Shown: in pieces, positions 21,894 to 34,107 of the stretch
How the letters are laid out: each line of letters opens with the position of its first letter
How positions within the stretch are numbered: the stretch's first letter is position 1
NCBI GenBank assembly: GCA_037903475.1
Contig: JBAJFG010000015.1
Coordinates: 2,108,001 to 2,172,000 of the forward strand
Direction of reading: 5' to 3'
DNA: 64,000 nucleotides
Source: Ancylostoma caninum
Taxonomy: Eukaryota; Nematoda; Chromadorea; Rhabditida; Ancylostomatidae
The notes under the pieces: generated by a model
What the model was told of the DNA's origin: nothing
Database searches by the model: none
What the model saw: the letters and a program-made list of their open reading frames with translations, nothing else
Made by a program: the position numbers and the translations under genes

Positions 21894-22790
21894 GTAGAAT
21901 TTTTTCAAGCTTTTATTTCATATTGCCGAATTTCTAGGATCAACTCAAGTGAGATGCTATGGAAATATCTCAGTGACGTGTCTTGGGTAGCCTATGTAAT
22001 TTCTCTACCTCACAATTATCATTTTCAATGATTATTCGAAAATTTAACCAGGGCACCTATTTTCAGGCGACTGCCTTCGTTTCCCTATGTTTCCAGTATT
22101 TTCAACGTGTACGCCTCACTCCTACCTTTGATTTGTCGAGCTTTTTATCTTCCTTTAGTGTATATATCCGAGTAAAACTGAATAGATTAGTGAAAATCCA
22201 CCGCTGTTCAGTCTTAAAAAATGTGCAAAATTCTCTCTTCTCTTCTTCTCTTTTTTTTACTTTGTCGACTCTCTCGAACTCTACACGATGGTAATTTCTA
22301 TGCTACGGAGCTCGCTGCCACATGTAAATGTCATATCAAATCGTTCATCTGAGGATTTTTTGCTTCTCACAATCAGTAATTCCTTTCATACTATCCTTCT
22401 CAGCTAGGATTGCTTGTGCAAGCTAGTCCACGCCTACATATTTTCCAGGGGACCCACATAGGTGGAAGCGGACACGTACAGTGAGTTCGATCCCCGCCCT
22501 AACCTAGAGTTTCATCACCCGGGTTCGGTAAATTATCCTGCAAGAGTGAGGCGTTGACTAGATTTGGATGACCTTACATACCTAATCCTTCACATAGGCA
22601 GCAAGTGTATTTGTTTGTATGCTGGATTAAAGCACTTTTTAAAGAGGACTTCTTCATCCTACCCATTCGGTGTACAGATTTTAGTGCTTTGCGCCATAGA
22701 AATTCCCCCGGTATTGCCAGTGACGAACATTCGCTTAGCGAGCAATGCCTTTGTTCTCCTCGTTCTTCTGACTCACCTTCTTTGCATTAA
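21894..22790. other. intergenic, weak tRNA-like B box
   Basis: Near 22482-22500 the plus strand reads GTGAGTTCGATCCCCGCC, a B-box-like string. A matching A box at the right distance is not clear. No gene is called. Confidence 0.3.
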
Positions 22791-23105
22791 TTAATGTAAA
22801 GGGCCATGTACATACATGCCCCGATCGCTATCGCTGGATGGTCTCTTATGTTCTTGAGAGTTTTTGCCGTATGTGATACAAAGGTCTCCAGTTTCCAGTT
22901 CCGTGCTGCCTAACGAATTTACCTTTTGCTGATGCATTTCAAAATTTAAAATTTTTCCTCTATCCTTTCCCGAAAATATCGGAATATTTTCCTTGCAAAA
23001 TCCAGTGTTTTTTTGGGCTACATATCTCTGTTCCGCTTTTAGCTCAGTTGAACTTTTTCTCGTGTTCAAATAGCTCCGATCCTCTGGATCAAAAGCTGCA
23101 CTCAT
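22791..23105 (-). CDS. hypothetical 104-residue hydrophilic protein
   Basis: A complete minus-strand frame from an ATG at 23105 to a stop at 22791. It begins MSAAFDPEDRSYLNTRKSST and continues with charged, non-repetitive sequence (FCKENIPIFSGKDRGKILNF, SQEHKRPSSDSDRGMYVHG). There is no signal peptide or membrane segment. Composition is more protein-like than most open frames nearby. I found no clear acceptor just before the ATG, so it could also be an exon fragment or a chance frame. Family unknown. Confidence 0.35.
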   Translation of the reverse strand: MSAAFDPEDRSYLNTRKSSTELKAEQRYVAQKNTGFCKENIPIFSGKDRGKILNFEMHQQKVNSLGSTELETGDLCITYGKNSQEHKRPSSDSDRGMYVHGPLH

Positions 23106-24639
23106 AAGGAAAAAAACTTTTTTTTCCTACGTGAAGTTAACAATTTTTTGCCATCTCTTCGACTCGGGGGAGGGAGGGGGGGGCGTAATTTGGCGGTTCG
23201 CTAAGCTTTTGAAGCGGATTGGGTAGGACGGTACCATGAATTTATTTTGTTGAACAACGATTGCTTTAGTATACATATCTACATTTGATACAGTAATAAT
23301 ACAATATGTTATTTTATTCTCATTTAAATGACCCGAAACATTTGAGAGCTATGTACATGAGCGTGCGTCCTCTCTCTTTCAATAGGCCCACGATTTTTTT
23401 TTTGTAGTAAGTCCTCATATGATAAATAATTCGTTTATTAAAAGTTTATTAGACTAAAAATTATCTTCCATTTGCCTTCTAATAACTGCTACCTTTTGAG
23501 TTCGAATCTTACGTCCCCTCCCCCTCCCTCCCCCCTCCCTCCCAACAACAACGAAAAGGAAAGAGACCCAGCTTTTCTATTCATACAGTCCACCCCCTCG
23601 TCCCCCCCTCACCTGTCTGCGTCCACCACTGATATATAGTATAAAGCAGATCTACCCATGCCCTAAGCTGAATAACGAGAGTTTCCAAAGACACCAGCTG
23701 ATCCTTATCAATCGATTTGGATAAAGAGCTCATCCTTGGCTTCAAAAGTGGCCCAAAGACAACAATCCCAGTACAGATGGCAGTAACTTGATCCTTAAAA
23801 CTTAGTAGTAAAAGAATAGAAGGAACATATCTTTTTTTCGAGCCCCTTTTACTCCGCGAGCTTTTTCTATGAACATTTGTTTTTCAACTGTGGACCACAA
23901 GCAGTTGTTAAGTGCACAAAAGAAGTTGGCAGCTGATCGAATTTTGGTTCTGTCACCACTATAAGGTCATGAAGCATAAGCACTCACGAACATACGAGAA
24001 AGGGGAAAGTGTGTGGTGTCTTCCAGACCCTGCTGTTCCTGCATGTAATGTTCGTAATTACCCTTCCACGCGAAATCTGAGGCTAGAAAGCTCGAAGATT
24101 GTGAGTATCGGAATAAATGTCTGGAGAAGGCTGAGATCCAGAATGGAGAATGGAGGATTAAAACTGCGCCCCTCCGAACTTTCCTACAACGATGGGCTTG
24201 ATGTACCCCCAGAACTAGCACCTTTTCCCCGGGAAATCCCTGAAAATTCCACAGTGTCTCCAGAGAGGTCCCCAGTTTCCCCTACAAAATTCCCCAAGCT
24301 TCCCCATTTAGACCACGGTGGCCCCACGAATAGCCCGCGATGGCCTCACAGTAGCAAATGGTTGACATGCCAAGTATCAGTCATGGGATAACGGCGAGTC
24401 CACCGTAGCATTTTGGATGTTGGTAAGAAGTGGAAAAATTCATTCACGGGAACAAGTTCCCGAGTTCTGCGATTAAGTTTATAAGTGCTTTTCCAGTAAG
24501 CTGCTGGATAGCTAGCAGTACAGGGCACGTCAGGTGCGTCAGAATTATTGACGCACCCAAAATGAGTCTGTAGAAAAGTTAAGCTACGAAAACATTTTAC
24601 ATATGCATATACATATGCCTTGGTAAGTGCACTCTTGTT
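23106..24639. other. intergenic, no firm gene
   Basis: Contains G- and C-rich tracts near 23170 and 23520-23620. A plus-strand frame at 23912-24391 encodes a Pro/Ser-rich stretch (FPREIPENSTVSPERSPVSP) that follows a loose TTCCCC periodicity. I judge it more likely repetitive than genic. Confidence 0.35.
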
Positions 24640-24890
24640 TGCAGCAGGTTGGTTCTTCCTCGTAGAAGCAGATACGAAGACGACGAGGAAGTGGATAATT
24701 CAGCGCCGCAACGAACTTAGATCGACTTTGTTCCAGATCTTTCGAAGATCAGGCTTTAGGAGTTTGGTATTCCTGTGGAAGATGAAGCAGGTCCAACTCT
24801 CCAAGCGGCCTGCACAGGTTAATCCGGTAGAAATGAAATCCCTGCCTCAAAGAAGCCAAATCTGAGCCAGTATAAAGTCGCTCAAGTGAA
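24640..24890 (+). pseudogene. decayed coding fragment, unknown family
   Basis: Protein-like segments appear in different plus frames. After an AG at about 24649 one frame reads LVLPRRSRYEDDEEVDNSAP and stops. A little downstream another reads EFGIPVEDEAGPTLQAACTG, then RNEIPASKKPNLSQYKVAQV. The change of frame without plausible introns suggests a degenerate copy. I do not recognise the protein. Confidence 0.3.
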
Positions 24891-25389
24891 TTTCTGAAAC
24901 CAAGGGCCACATCATGTGGCAGTTGGAGGCCAAGCTAATCCTTAATTCTCAGTGGGTCATCTCGCTGAAGGCTAACCTCTTCCTAATATAGGACCAAAAT
25001 GGACGAGCTTCACCTTGCGGCGTTTCGGCAATAATAGCCGGCGCAGTCATAGTTGCTGCTTTCCCAGAGGCGGAGCTCGCCATGAATAAGAATGGTTTTT
25101 TTTGTTCGTTAGGCCAGACCCTATTTATGAAATAATTTCGGTGCGCCAATATTTATAACATTGTGTGATACAATTTATAATTATGTATTTGTGAAAACAT
25201 CTGCTGGGAAGCTAAAACCCTCTTGAGAACTTCCATGAATACGAGCACAGGTGTTAGGCTTCCATTTTGCGACCCATTTGAAGTACCAATAGCCTGAATT
25301 CTCACTTAGCCTAGCGCAAATTTTGACTTTCTTGCTAATATTTTAGTACTTAGGGTTATTTCTACATGTTACTAGGAAGCATCAGTCAG

Positions 25390-25807
25390 GGTCGTTTGTT
25401 GGCTGCATCGCAATTGGTCGCGCCATTGCTGTGATTGGCCGAATCCTAAAGGGGCGGAGCAAACAGACCAAGGACGACAAACCGGGACGAGCTGCCTCAT
25501 CAGTGGTCCCACTCACCGCTATTATCACAGAAAAAAAACCAAATAAAGAGCATTTCTCGTGCAAAACCTGGAGTCTATGTGAGTGCTGTGATTTGTTTCT
25601 GCAATACAACAGTAGTAGGCAGGCAAATTCCACTCATTCCTGATGCTCATCCCAATTGATGGATGTTCCCCCAAAAAATTACAGCAACGCACATTGTAAA
25701 TCAACGTGTGTGAAGCGGTTGTGGTTTTGTTGCAGGAGGAGCAGCTTCAAAGCAGCTCTGCAAACAGAATAGCGACAGATTCAGCAGCGGCAGTTGTGCC
25801 TTTGTAA
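25390..25807 (+). CDS. two possible exons of an unidentified gene
   Basis: The first segment, after an AG at 25388-25389, reads CIAIGRAIAVIGRILKGRSK with a hydrophobic then basic character. It runs to a GTGAGT donor near 25579, or to a stop at 25641-25643. The second, 25736-25807, follows a strong acceptor (TTTTGTTGCAG) and reads EEQLQSSSANRIATDSAAAV to a TAA. Their phases do not join directly, so either a middle exon is missing or they belong to different transcripts. Function unknown. Confidence 0.3.
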
Positions 25808-26142
25808 CCGAGCTTTTTCACCGACACCTAAAGAAATTCTCTTTTGTTACGCGGCAAACGAAAAAAAAAAAGAATAGAAGAAGGAAAGCAATGGAGTTGT
25901 GCTGCGAAGACTTGTCGTGTCGTGTTTTGCTTCTGGATTTCTTCCTTGTGCCTGTATGTCTGCGTCTCCTGCTCTATCGCACGGGGTGTTTATGAATATG
26001 AATTGGAATTTCACTACAGAATTCATTAAATACATTTAGTGCCCAGTTTCCGAAGTGACAAAATGATAGAAGGTGAGGTTTTGGCATAGCAAACGAAGAA
26101 GGGTTAAATAGGAGAAGCCAGGAAGAGCAGAGTGATGGGCTC

Positions 26143-26206
26143 GGATTACCCGCTGAGATTACCCATGGTTAACATGTTGATGTCCCCAAATTTACCCTTT
26201 ACCTGG
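26143..26206. mobile_element. TTACCC/GGGTAA-type small element, diverged copy
   Basis: Contains GAGATTACCCATGGTTAACA and, 30 nt on, CCCCAAATTTACCC. These match the end and core motifs of the family described at 51328, 52168, 54455, 55698, 31425 and 61430. Confidence 0.5.
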
Positions 26207-26231
26207 CACCTATCAAGATGTCTACCCATGC

Positions 26232-26450
26232 ATGACGTTCTCCATACTCATCTGCTACATACTCATGGGTATGACATTATTCATCCTTCTAATGATGTGT
26301 TTGAGCTGTGGTCAACCGCCATGCCGACCGCCACGCCTTACACCCGCGACGCAGCCGCGCTGCGTAAATCCTCACGTTACGACATGTCCTGACACGCATC
26401 ACTCAGAGACTGACCCGACGTTGGATCCCTCGCTCCTTCGTCCTAACTAG
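26232..26450 (+). CDS. hypothetical small membrane protein, Cys/Pro-rich tail
   Basis: A plus-strand frame from ATG 26232 to TAG 26448-26450, 72 residues. It opens with a hydrophobic helix (MTFSILICYILMGMTLFILL) followed by MMCLSCGQPPCRPPRLTP and a Cys/Thr/Pro tail. In frame upstream lies YQDVYPC, so it may be the last exon of a longer protein. The frame is compact and has a clear topology, but no splice site or homology confirms it. Confidence 0.35.
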   Translation: MTFSILICYILMGMTLFILLMMCLSCGQPPCRPPRLTPATQPRCVNPHVTTCPDTHHSETDPTLDPSLLRPN

Positions 26451-27788
26451 TTACGTTTCAGAAGTACATGTCAAGACGTGTCAGAACTGCAGCACCGAAA
26501 AAAAAACAGAACACTGGCGCGGCAGTGCTGCGAAGCGGTTGCGACGCGGTTCCAGCACAAAAAGTCATGTGCAAAAAAGTAAATATGACTAGCGTTCATT
26601 ATTTTTTCTTTGATTCCACATTTCTGTAAGAATTTACTTTTTCGAAATGTCCTTGTTTGGTTTTTTACACTGCTACGGCTTATATAAGGTACAATTTTTT
26701 GAGTTCGCGACCATCCCTTTCCCTCCTCCCCCCCCCCTCCCTCTCCCCCACCTTCTCCTCTCCAAGCCTTCCTCTCTGCACCCTCGTCCTTCACCAGCTC
26801 CCCGCCTTCTATAATACTAACCTGCGCAATCGAACACATTTACAACACAAACAACAATTTTTGTAAAAAAAAAACCGGAGCAGTTTGTACGTGAGCCAAA
26901 TTGATTTCCGCATCTTCCCTCAGCTCCTGGAAAACTGCCGGATAACTTGAACACAGCACTTCTTCCTTGTGTCAAAGGGCTGTCCGCTCATTTTTCTGTT
27001 GAACATCGCCCTCTACAGGGTGTCAGCCAGGTTTTGAAGAGGTTTGCTGATTTTTCACACTTTTACAGCCGAGCAGGCCAGCGGCTGCTCATCGGCTCGT
27101 CGTTGGCCGACAACGCAGGTGAACAACGCTTTTTTACACCTCGCCACTACATTCTTCGGGAGTCATTAACGACAAGCCGCCGGCACAGGATTCGCGCGAA
27201 TTCTGGCCCGCTTACACAGTTTTTGTTGGCGCTAGCGATTTTTCTCCAAGGAAATTTGCTGTTTTGGAAAATTTCTAGCTATTCTTCCTTCTAACAATCT
27301 CTATAATACCCCTTATATAATAGAAGCTCTCTTAGCCCGCATGCTCCTGCGTTGCGCAATCGTCACACAAGCAATAAAAACTGCGCTACGCAACAAGTGT
27401 AAACGCACCTGCTGGTGGTGGCGACAAAACCATAATCATGGCATGTTAGCTGTACGCTCTCCTGGCAGTCGAATTAGCCGCTCGTTGTATATTCGTCGAC
27501 CAGCCCCGTCTGCAACTAGCATTATTCACTACATACATATTGTACGTATGCATGTGTAGCACGATATACATTACGCGAATCGATCGGCTGACAGAATGTT
27601 CTCGAATCATCCAGTGAATCATAGTTTTATTCGCGCTTACCAGCCATTATAATGTCGCTTTTCGCGATTCACACACTAGCTCCGATTTCACTCGTACACG
27701 GCCATTTGTTCCTCGCCAGTCGGCGATAGAGTTTCTACGCAGCCGCCGGTCCGACTTCGTTACCCGTTCAGCGACCACCTCATCGACC
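26451..27788. other. intergenic, nothing firm
   Basis: Pyrimidine-rich tract at about 26720-26800 (CTCC-rich). No exon recognised. Confidence 0.35.
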
Positions 27789-28538
27789 ATTCATTCATTC
27801 ATTCATTCATTCATTCATTCATTCATTCATTCATTCATTCATTCATTCATTCATTCATTCATTCATTCATTCATTCATTCATTCATTCATTCATTCATTC
27901 ATTCATTCATTCATTCACTCCATTCATTCATTCATTCATTCATTCATTCATTCATTCATTCATTCATTCACCTCATTCATTCATTCATTCATTCATTCAT
28001 TCATCCGTCCATTCATTCATTCATTCATTCATTCATTCATTCATTCATTCATTCATTCATTCATCCACCCCGTTCATTCATTCATTCATCCACCCCGTTC
28101 ATTCATTCATTCATCCACCCCGTTCATTCATTCATTCATTCATTCATTCATTCATTCATTCATTCATTCATTCCTTTCATTCATTCATTCATTCATTCAT
28201 TCACTCGCCCATTCATTCATTCATTCATTCATTCATTCATTCATTCATCCACTCATTCATTCATTCATTCATTCATTCATCCACCCCGTTCATTCATTCA
28301 TTCATCCACCCCGTTCATTCATTCATTCATTCATTCATTCATTCATTCATTCATTCATTCATTCATTCATTCATTCATTCATTTCATTCATTCATTCATT
28401 CATTCATTCATTCATTCATTCATTCATTCACTCGCCCATTCATTCATTCATTCATTCATTCATTCATTAATTCATTCATTCATTCACTCATTCACCTCAT
28501 TCATTCATTCATTCATTCATTCATTCATTCATTCATTC
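27789..28538. repeat. (TTCA)n array with CATCCACCCCG variant units
   Basis: A 750-bp tetranucleotide array. A 25-bp unit with CATCCACCCCGTTCATTC is repeated in tandem three times near 28060-28120 and twice near 28280-28310. The long pure runs make assembly length uncertain here. Confidence 0.97.
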
Positions 28539-28784
28539 GCTTCTGCGAGAACCTTCCCATTGAAAAAAAACTTTTTTCCTTTTGTATCAACATAGAGAAG
28601 TGGAATCGCCTTTCAATAGCGTGCAAAAACCCTACAGAAGCTCGTTTCTTATTGATTGTGGGTGGAGCAAGTTGCAAATTTGGGCACAGTTTCTCCTAGG
28701 TGTCAAGTGTGAAATTTACTGCATATGTGCTGAATGCATCTGAACATTTTAAGCGACAGCTTTTTTTCGCATCTTTATTGACAC

Positions 28785-28881
28785 TCAAATGAATGAACGG
28801 ATGAATGGATGAATGAATGAATAAATGAACGGAAATAAATAGATAGATAAATAAATAAATAAATAAATAAACAAATAAATA
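28785..28881. repeat. (TGAA)n / (TAAA)n short array, opposite orientation
   Basis: AATGAATGAACGGATGAATG, then AAATAAATAAATA runs. It is the same tetranucleotide family as the larger arrays but on the other strand, 250 bp from the end of the array at 27789-28538. Confidence 0.9.
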
Positions 28882-30042
28882 GCTGTTGTTTACTCAACTT
28901 TTGCAGTTGTTTTTCACACCTCCTCAACTTTCATTAACGTTATTTGATCCCGACAGGTGACGGTACTTCTCACGCCATCCCATTCCCATCCCCTCCCACC
29001 GTGAGTCTCCTGCTCTTTCACATAACCTTACCGGATTCGACAACGTTTTCTGTAATTTTTTCTCGCTAAATGACCATTTTTCCGGTATTATTTGCTTTAA
29101 ATATATATTTTTAAAAATATTTGAATATTTATTTAATTTACTACAATTTTATAAGGCAATCTCTCCAAGTGGTTCCGCAGCACTGTTATTGACGCTTTTA
29201 TGCAATTGAAGCCCATATACAGGCATCTGTCACTGTTTGCACAGCATGACTCGTCCGTCAAAAACAATAGATAACCGGGAGCACTATGGACACCCTTGCG
29301 TTTGCACTTACTCCACCTCCCCCACCCCACCTCCTCCCCCTCAGCGCAACCATTCTGGATGATTATCCTGAATATTTAGGATCTCTGCTTTTTTCTTCTA
29401 TATATTGTTTGGGTTAGCTGTTGTCATTGCCTTTGTGCGAATAAAATAACAATTAGACGGGAGATCATTTGGGATTCTGGATCATTCACAAAAACAGCTG
29501 GAAAACATGGCGGTACCCACTAGGTACGAGCTGAGAGAGCATTTTCGGGTAATTCGGGTTTTTTTCACCCTCTCTCCTTGAGGAAGTTACCCATGTTTCG
29601 CCACGGAAAAGTTGTGCATTACTGTCTTAGATCATTGCTACTACCCGATCCTAACTTATCAGGTGTGCGAAATGTTTTTTTTTGAAATTTATGGGTTATT
29701 CCATCTACTTGAGTTACAATTAGTGAGTAGAACACACCATACGTGCGCTAGGGGGGGGGGGGGAGCCGGGAGTCTGCAAAGTGAAGGGGTCTGAGAGATC
29801 TGAGACCTCCGAAAATGAAGAGGGTCATCACCGGAGAGGAAGAGGGGGGTGGTAGCAACCATTGTAAAAGTTTTCATTATTCAGAAGAAAGGTCGTCGAC
29901 CGGTGGGGGGGGGAGGTGAAGTGCGTTCCTTCCTCACTTCCCGTTGATAAGTCCTGGAGAAGGCACTTTTCAGCTAACCATTCTTTCGTAGTTCGGGGTC
30001 ACCACACCCATTGAGAAGCGGGAATTAGCCACAAGCAACTTT
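28882..30042. other. intergenic, no gene recognised
   Basis: Contains a G13 tract at 29751-29763. Short open frames only. Confidence 0.35.
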
Positions 30043-30192
30043 TAAAGGCAGTGTCTCACCTCAGGGACAAAGTTCGTCAGTCGAAAGAATGCGAGCCGCT
30101 AAGCACAACGATGTACTTTGTTTTTCCTAGGAACGTCGAAAACCCCAAAAGTTTGGGGTTCATTTGGCCGAGAATTTCGAAATTCTCGGCCA
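30043..30192. mobile_element. end of a TTAAAGGCAGTG-type MITE plus two palindromes
   Basis: The segment begins TTTTAAAGGCAGTGTCTCACCTC minus its first bases, that is AAAGGCAGTGTCTCACCTC, matching the ends of the element at 58291-58712 and the terminus at 39064-39087. Further in, AACCCCAAAAGTTTGGGGTT forms a hairpin, and 30165-30192 is a perfect 28-bp palindrome centred on TTCGAA with GGCCGAGAA arms. I could not locate the right-hand terminus. Confidence 0.55.
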
Positions 30193-31424
30193 GTGGACGA
30201 GAGATTTCATTCTTCAGCAAAAGCTTATTGAGAGTGCGGCATGGTTTTACAACAGGACAACACTTGTTTTTAATCGATAACTGCTGCTGAGAAGTTCATT
30301 CTTCTGTTCAACAGTGCTATCTCCTCGGCTTGGATTTAACTGCTGTCAACAACTCTTGGTTTGATCGTAACATTTTTATTAGACAAACGACTATTTCTTC
30401 TATTTTTAGGTGTAACTACGGCCAGTTGCTGCACGAGATGCCGATTGTTGGTGAACTAATTTTGGACTGCTTCAAAGAAAGGAAACATATTGAGGAAGAT
30501 TTTTTTCTTTTCTTTCCTGATTTTTTTCTTTTTTTTCTTTTCTTTTCTTTTTTTCTTTTCTTTTTTTTATATTATAGCATACTAAGATTTCTTTTACACC
30601 TATTTTGGTTTCTATTAGTCAACTAACCATTTCCGTAACTTTCCAGATGGCTGTTCACAAGAATGGTGTGTCGTCGCCAGCTGGACGAGATGTGCGAATG
30701 CGATTCGGTGATTCCACCGATGACAATAACGCTGATGGCTATAGCGAAGAGATCATTCCCAACGTTGCATAGGAGACAAGTGGGAGAGTGTTGCAGTTAG
30801 TCCATTGGGATTCATACAGTGGGAATCTTTAGGTACCTGACAAAGAAATGCTAAAGAAAGCTTGGTTATATGCGCAGCGCCAGAACTGGGCAATGCACAT
30901 GTTCTGCATCTGATCGATCATTGCAATAGAGCTGGTGCTCACAAGTCGTGGTTTGAGGTACATTAGTTTCTTCTGGAAAGTATTTAGCAGCTTTTGCACC
31001 TTTTCTTTCTGAGGATGTGTATTTCTTATAGATAATCTTTCTTCTTGTAGTTTTACATGCATCACATGATGAAGTTGCGATGCCCAGATGTGATGAACCG
31101 TGCTATCGAGACTATCTGCGCTTGTCTGCTGTTAGAGTCTCAAGAAACTCTCATAACTGCATCTGTGGTGGGTTTTGTTTGCTCCGTCATTATTACGGCT
31201 TAAGAGTCATTTCTCTGAAACTTATTCTTACCGTTACTTTACTTTAGCTTTTATTCTTACCGTTATCTACTTTAGCTTTTTTGTACAAATTACAGTTGTC
31301 GGAAGATTAAGTTATCATAAAACCGTTTTTTTTTTGTAGGAACAAATCCTAAATTGCCTATTTTCCTCTGATAAAAAAGCGTTTTTAGTTGAAATCAGGT
31401 CTTGGGCAGCAAAAATGATTGAAA

Positions 31425-31507
31425 CTACCCAGGATAAATCTTTAACTTACACACCAATTTACCTATACCGCTGACATGGGCGTCAGCTCGTTTACCCTGG
31501 GTAATAT
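31425..31507. mobile_element. TTACCC/GGGTAA-type small element at an exon edge
   Basis: Starts CTACCCAGGATAAATC and ends GTTTACCCTGGGTAATATCA, with a degenerate interior. It lies directly after the coding frame beginning at 31340 and brings a TGA into that frame, where a splice donor would be expected. Confidence 0.6.
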
Positions 31508-33180
31508 CAGTTATGCACGCAAGTTCTGTATTCGAATACTAGCATACTTTCATTATGTTTTTCTTTAGTTACTTTACCTTTACCCCTCTACACAGTCGTA
31601 GTATTAGTTCGGGCCATGGTTTTTATTTCTGCTTTGAAATTTTGTTTGGCAAAAATAGCTCATTGCAGTTGATGGTTGACTTCATGATGGATAAGAAGGG
31701 CCAGATTCAATTCGAAGTCCCGTACGTGATCCCTCTGGTCAAACTGCTTACACAGGTACCGTTTCGTTCATATTGTTGGCTGTCAGCAGCGGATTCCGCA
31801 CACCTAGATAATGCTGATGTCTGTCTGGATCATTGATCGAGAGTACAAAAGGGTAAATGCGTGGAGAAGTGGTGAGCCAAGACAAAAGCGAGTGAAGATA
31901 GCGAATGATTCACAGAGTCCGTATTTATTCTTTCATATGGTCGTGCCCTAGTGATACCTGAAGTTTTTCAGTTCATCCATCGATTAAAATACTTCAAGAA
32001 ACTCGAAGTAGCTGTGAACAAGTTTGTGAAGGAGTCAAGCCAAGGTAGTTTTTTGCGCACTTGTGTCGGATGTGGGATTTTTAAAAATATTTTTGTTAGA
32101 GCATTTATGTTGCAAATTCAGGCTCTTTATCAACCTATCAGGTTGATAAGTGTCATATCGTCAGAATGATCGCAGGAACACCGCAAAGCGAAGCGAAGCA
32201 GTTGTTACTGCCTTATCTAAAACATTTATTGGTAAGTACTTGCTGGTTTTTCTGTGCTTTTACGATAATATTCTTCATTCATTGATCATTTCTGACTGTA
32301 AATCACTTGATTTGAGCCATTACAATCATTGTAACAGTTTATTCATCGTTCCATTCAAGAATTTAGTTATAGCCATAGCAAATTCTTTAATTCTGCTTGG
32401 AGAACTAGTTAGGGTAATGACAATGTCTGAGTTAGCGTACTCTTACATCGATTATTTGCTGTTTCAGTTCTTTCAACTGGCTCCTCTGGAACTCGGCTTA
32501 ATTTCATTCGAGCTGTTCGCCACTTTCTGCGATCCAGCAAGTGAGGATCACGATTTGGAAAAGCTTAAATTCTTGTGCTTACTTCGGAAGTCCGGCGGAC
32601 TTTGAACTTTGAACATTTTAACTTGTTGCAGCTGTACAAATGGTAGCTGTACAGCTGTTCATTTTGATATCTTTCATTAGCCCTTATTTTATCCGTGTAG
32701 GCCATTCACCTATGTTCTCGAGCTTAGTTCAAGTTGAAGAATTTTTTTTCAGGGCACTCGTCTCACGGAACACGTATTAGTAGTCCCCAGGTACAAACCA
32801 GTTATGAAACTAGTTTTTTCACAGATGTTTATTCCTTTTAATGACGTAATTGTTAAAATTATGTCATGATTGTTTGTGATACCAATGAAGTTTTTTTCTG
32901 ACCATTGAATAGTTTATGCTTCTCATTCATGAGATATACGTCGACAAACAGGAGTAGATTTGGACATCACAAATGTAATGCTATAAGATTGGAGTAATAC
33001 TTACTATTACAGTATTTCACAACACTCACATTACACAGTTACACACATCACAAAACATTTTATCAATGTTTGTATTACAAATATTTCAAGCGAAAATGGA
33101 GCAAACACAAGCCAGACTTCTGATCGCGAATGTGAAAAATACTAACAATAATGACACAATATTATAATAGTATTTATAAC

Positions 33181-33200
33181 TTAGGCCAATATTGGCCTAA
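33181..33200. repeat. 20-bp perfect palindrome
   Basis: TTAGGCCAATATTGGCCTAA reads the same on both strands. It lies in AT-rich non-coding sequence. No known function is assigned. Confidence 0.8.
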
Positions 33201-34107
33201 ATTTGTAAATATCAATACGAAACTTCTCACCTAGCAGTGACTGCGGTTTTTTTTTATCATTCGGCCGGCTATCAAGTGAACTGGGTTGGTGGTGGTCATC
33301 ATCGAGACCTTCATGCGAGAGCCTTCTTTAAGACAGGACATGTGTTCTAGAACTAGCAAACCAAATTGTAAAAACCAAATAAAATTGATGCACTTAGAGT
33401 TTACCTGCTCTCACCTATGTACTCCGGCTATCTGATATAAACATGTGTTTAAATAGAATTTAGTATTGATCCCATTATTCCCGTTTCATATCCTATATAA
33501 CTTACAATGACACAGTTCAGGTAAGTATCACAGTGGTTATAAAAATCTTCTTGCAGTTATAAAACATTTACATCTACAGCCTACAGCAGACGAACATGCC
33601 ATTTATCGACGTAAATGTATTGACGGACACATTCTGTTGCCAAAAGTATTGCCACCAAACATCGAAGAGACGCTGTGGGTGACTGGTGATGCTGTCGACA
33701 AACGACGGCATATTCCACAGCATTCAAACACTCTATGAGATGCCGTTCTAATGCCAGTCCACCATCAGTGTTGATGAAGTAGTTTCACAAACGCTCTACA
33801 AGATCATGATACTAACGAGATGAGTACTTACAATTCCTACTGGACTGGTTCAGTCATAACCAGTTACAATGAGTGATAATAAGTATAAGTGTTTGAGTAC
33901 ATACTCTTCTTTTCTATTCCTATCCAAAAACGGTCTAACTACAACATATTAGGTTATCGAGTATACTATAGTATTACTTGATAAAATCATAAATGATCTA
34001 TGCTTTGATCGGAATCATACTAAACAACCTAATATTTGAGATTGTCAAGTGTGACAAACTTTTTGTGAGTTCTTCTATCATCATGTCTTGAGGTCATTGG
34101 TTTCCGA

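Larger units (their letters stand above)
30315..33738 (+). pseudogene. multi-exon helical protein gene, probably damaged
   Basis: Exons with agreeing phase are 31051-31167 (HHMMKLRCPDVMNRAIETIC), 31340 to about 31425 (EQILNCLFSSDKKAFLVEIR), 31669-31755 (LMVDFMMDKKGQIQFEVPYV), 31972-32044 (FIHRLKYFKKLEVAVNKFVK), 32122-32231 (SLSTYQVDKCHIVRMIAGTP) and 32468-32605 (LAPLELGLISFELFATFCDP) ending in TGA. An alternative donor at 32541 joins in phase to 33557-33738 (PTADEHAIYRRKCIDGHILL). Upstream, a likely exon ending 30957 (HVLHLIDHCNRAGAHKSWFE) is closed by a frame change. Segments near 30315-30500 and 30647-30772 (MAVHKNGVSSPAGRDVRMRF) also fail to join in frame. The exon at 31340 has no usable donor, because a small palindromic element begins about 31425. 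Leu-rich amphipathic composition suggests an alpha-helical scaffold. I do not recognise the family. It may be a functioning gene with assembly errors. Confidence 0.5.

Noticed and set aside
22482..22500. B-box-like string GTGAGTTCGATCCCCGCC.
   Set aside because: No A box at a suitable distance and no cloverleaf. Too weak to call.
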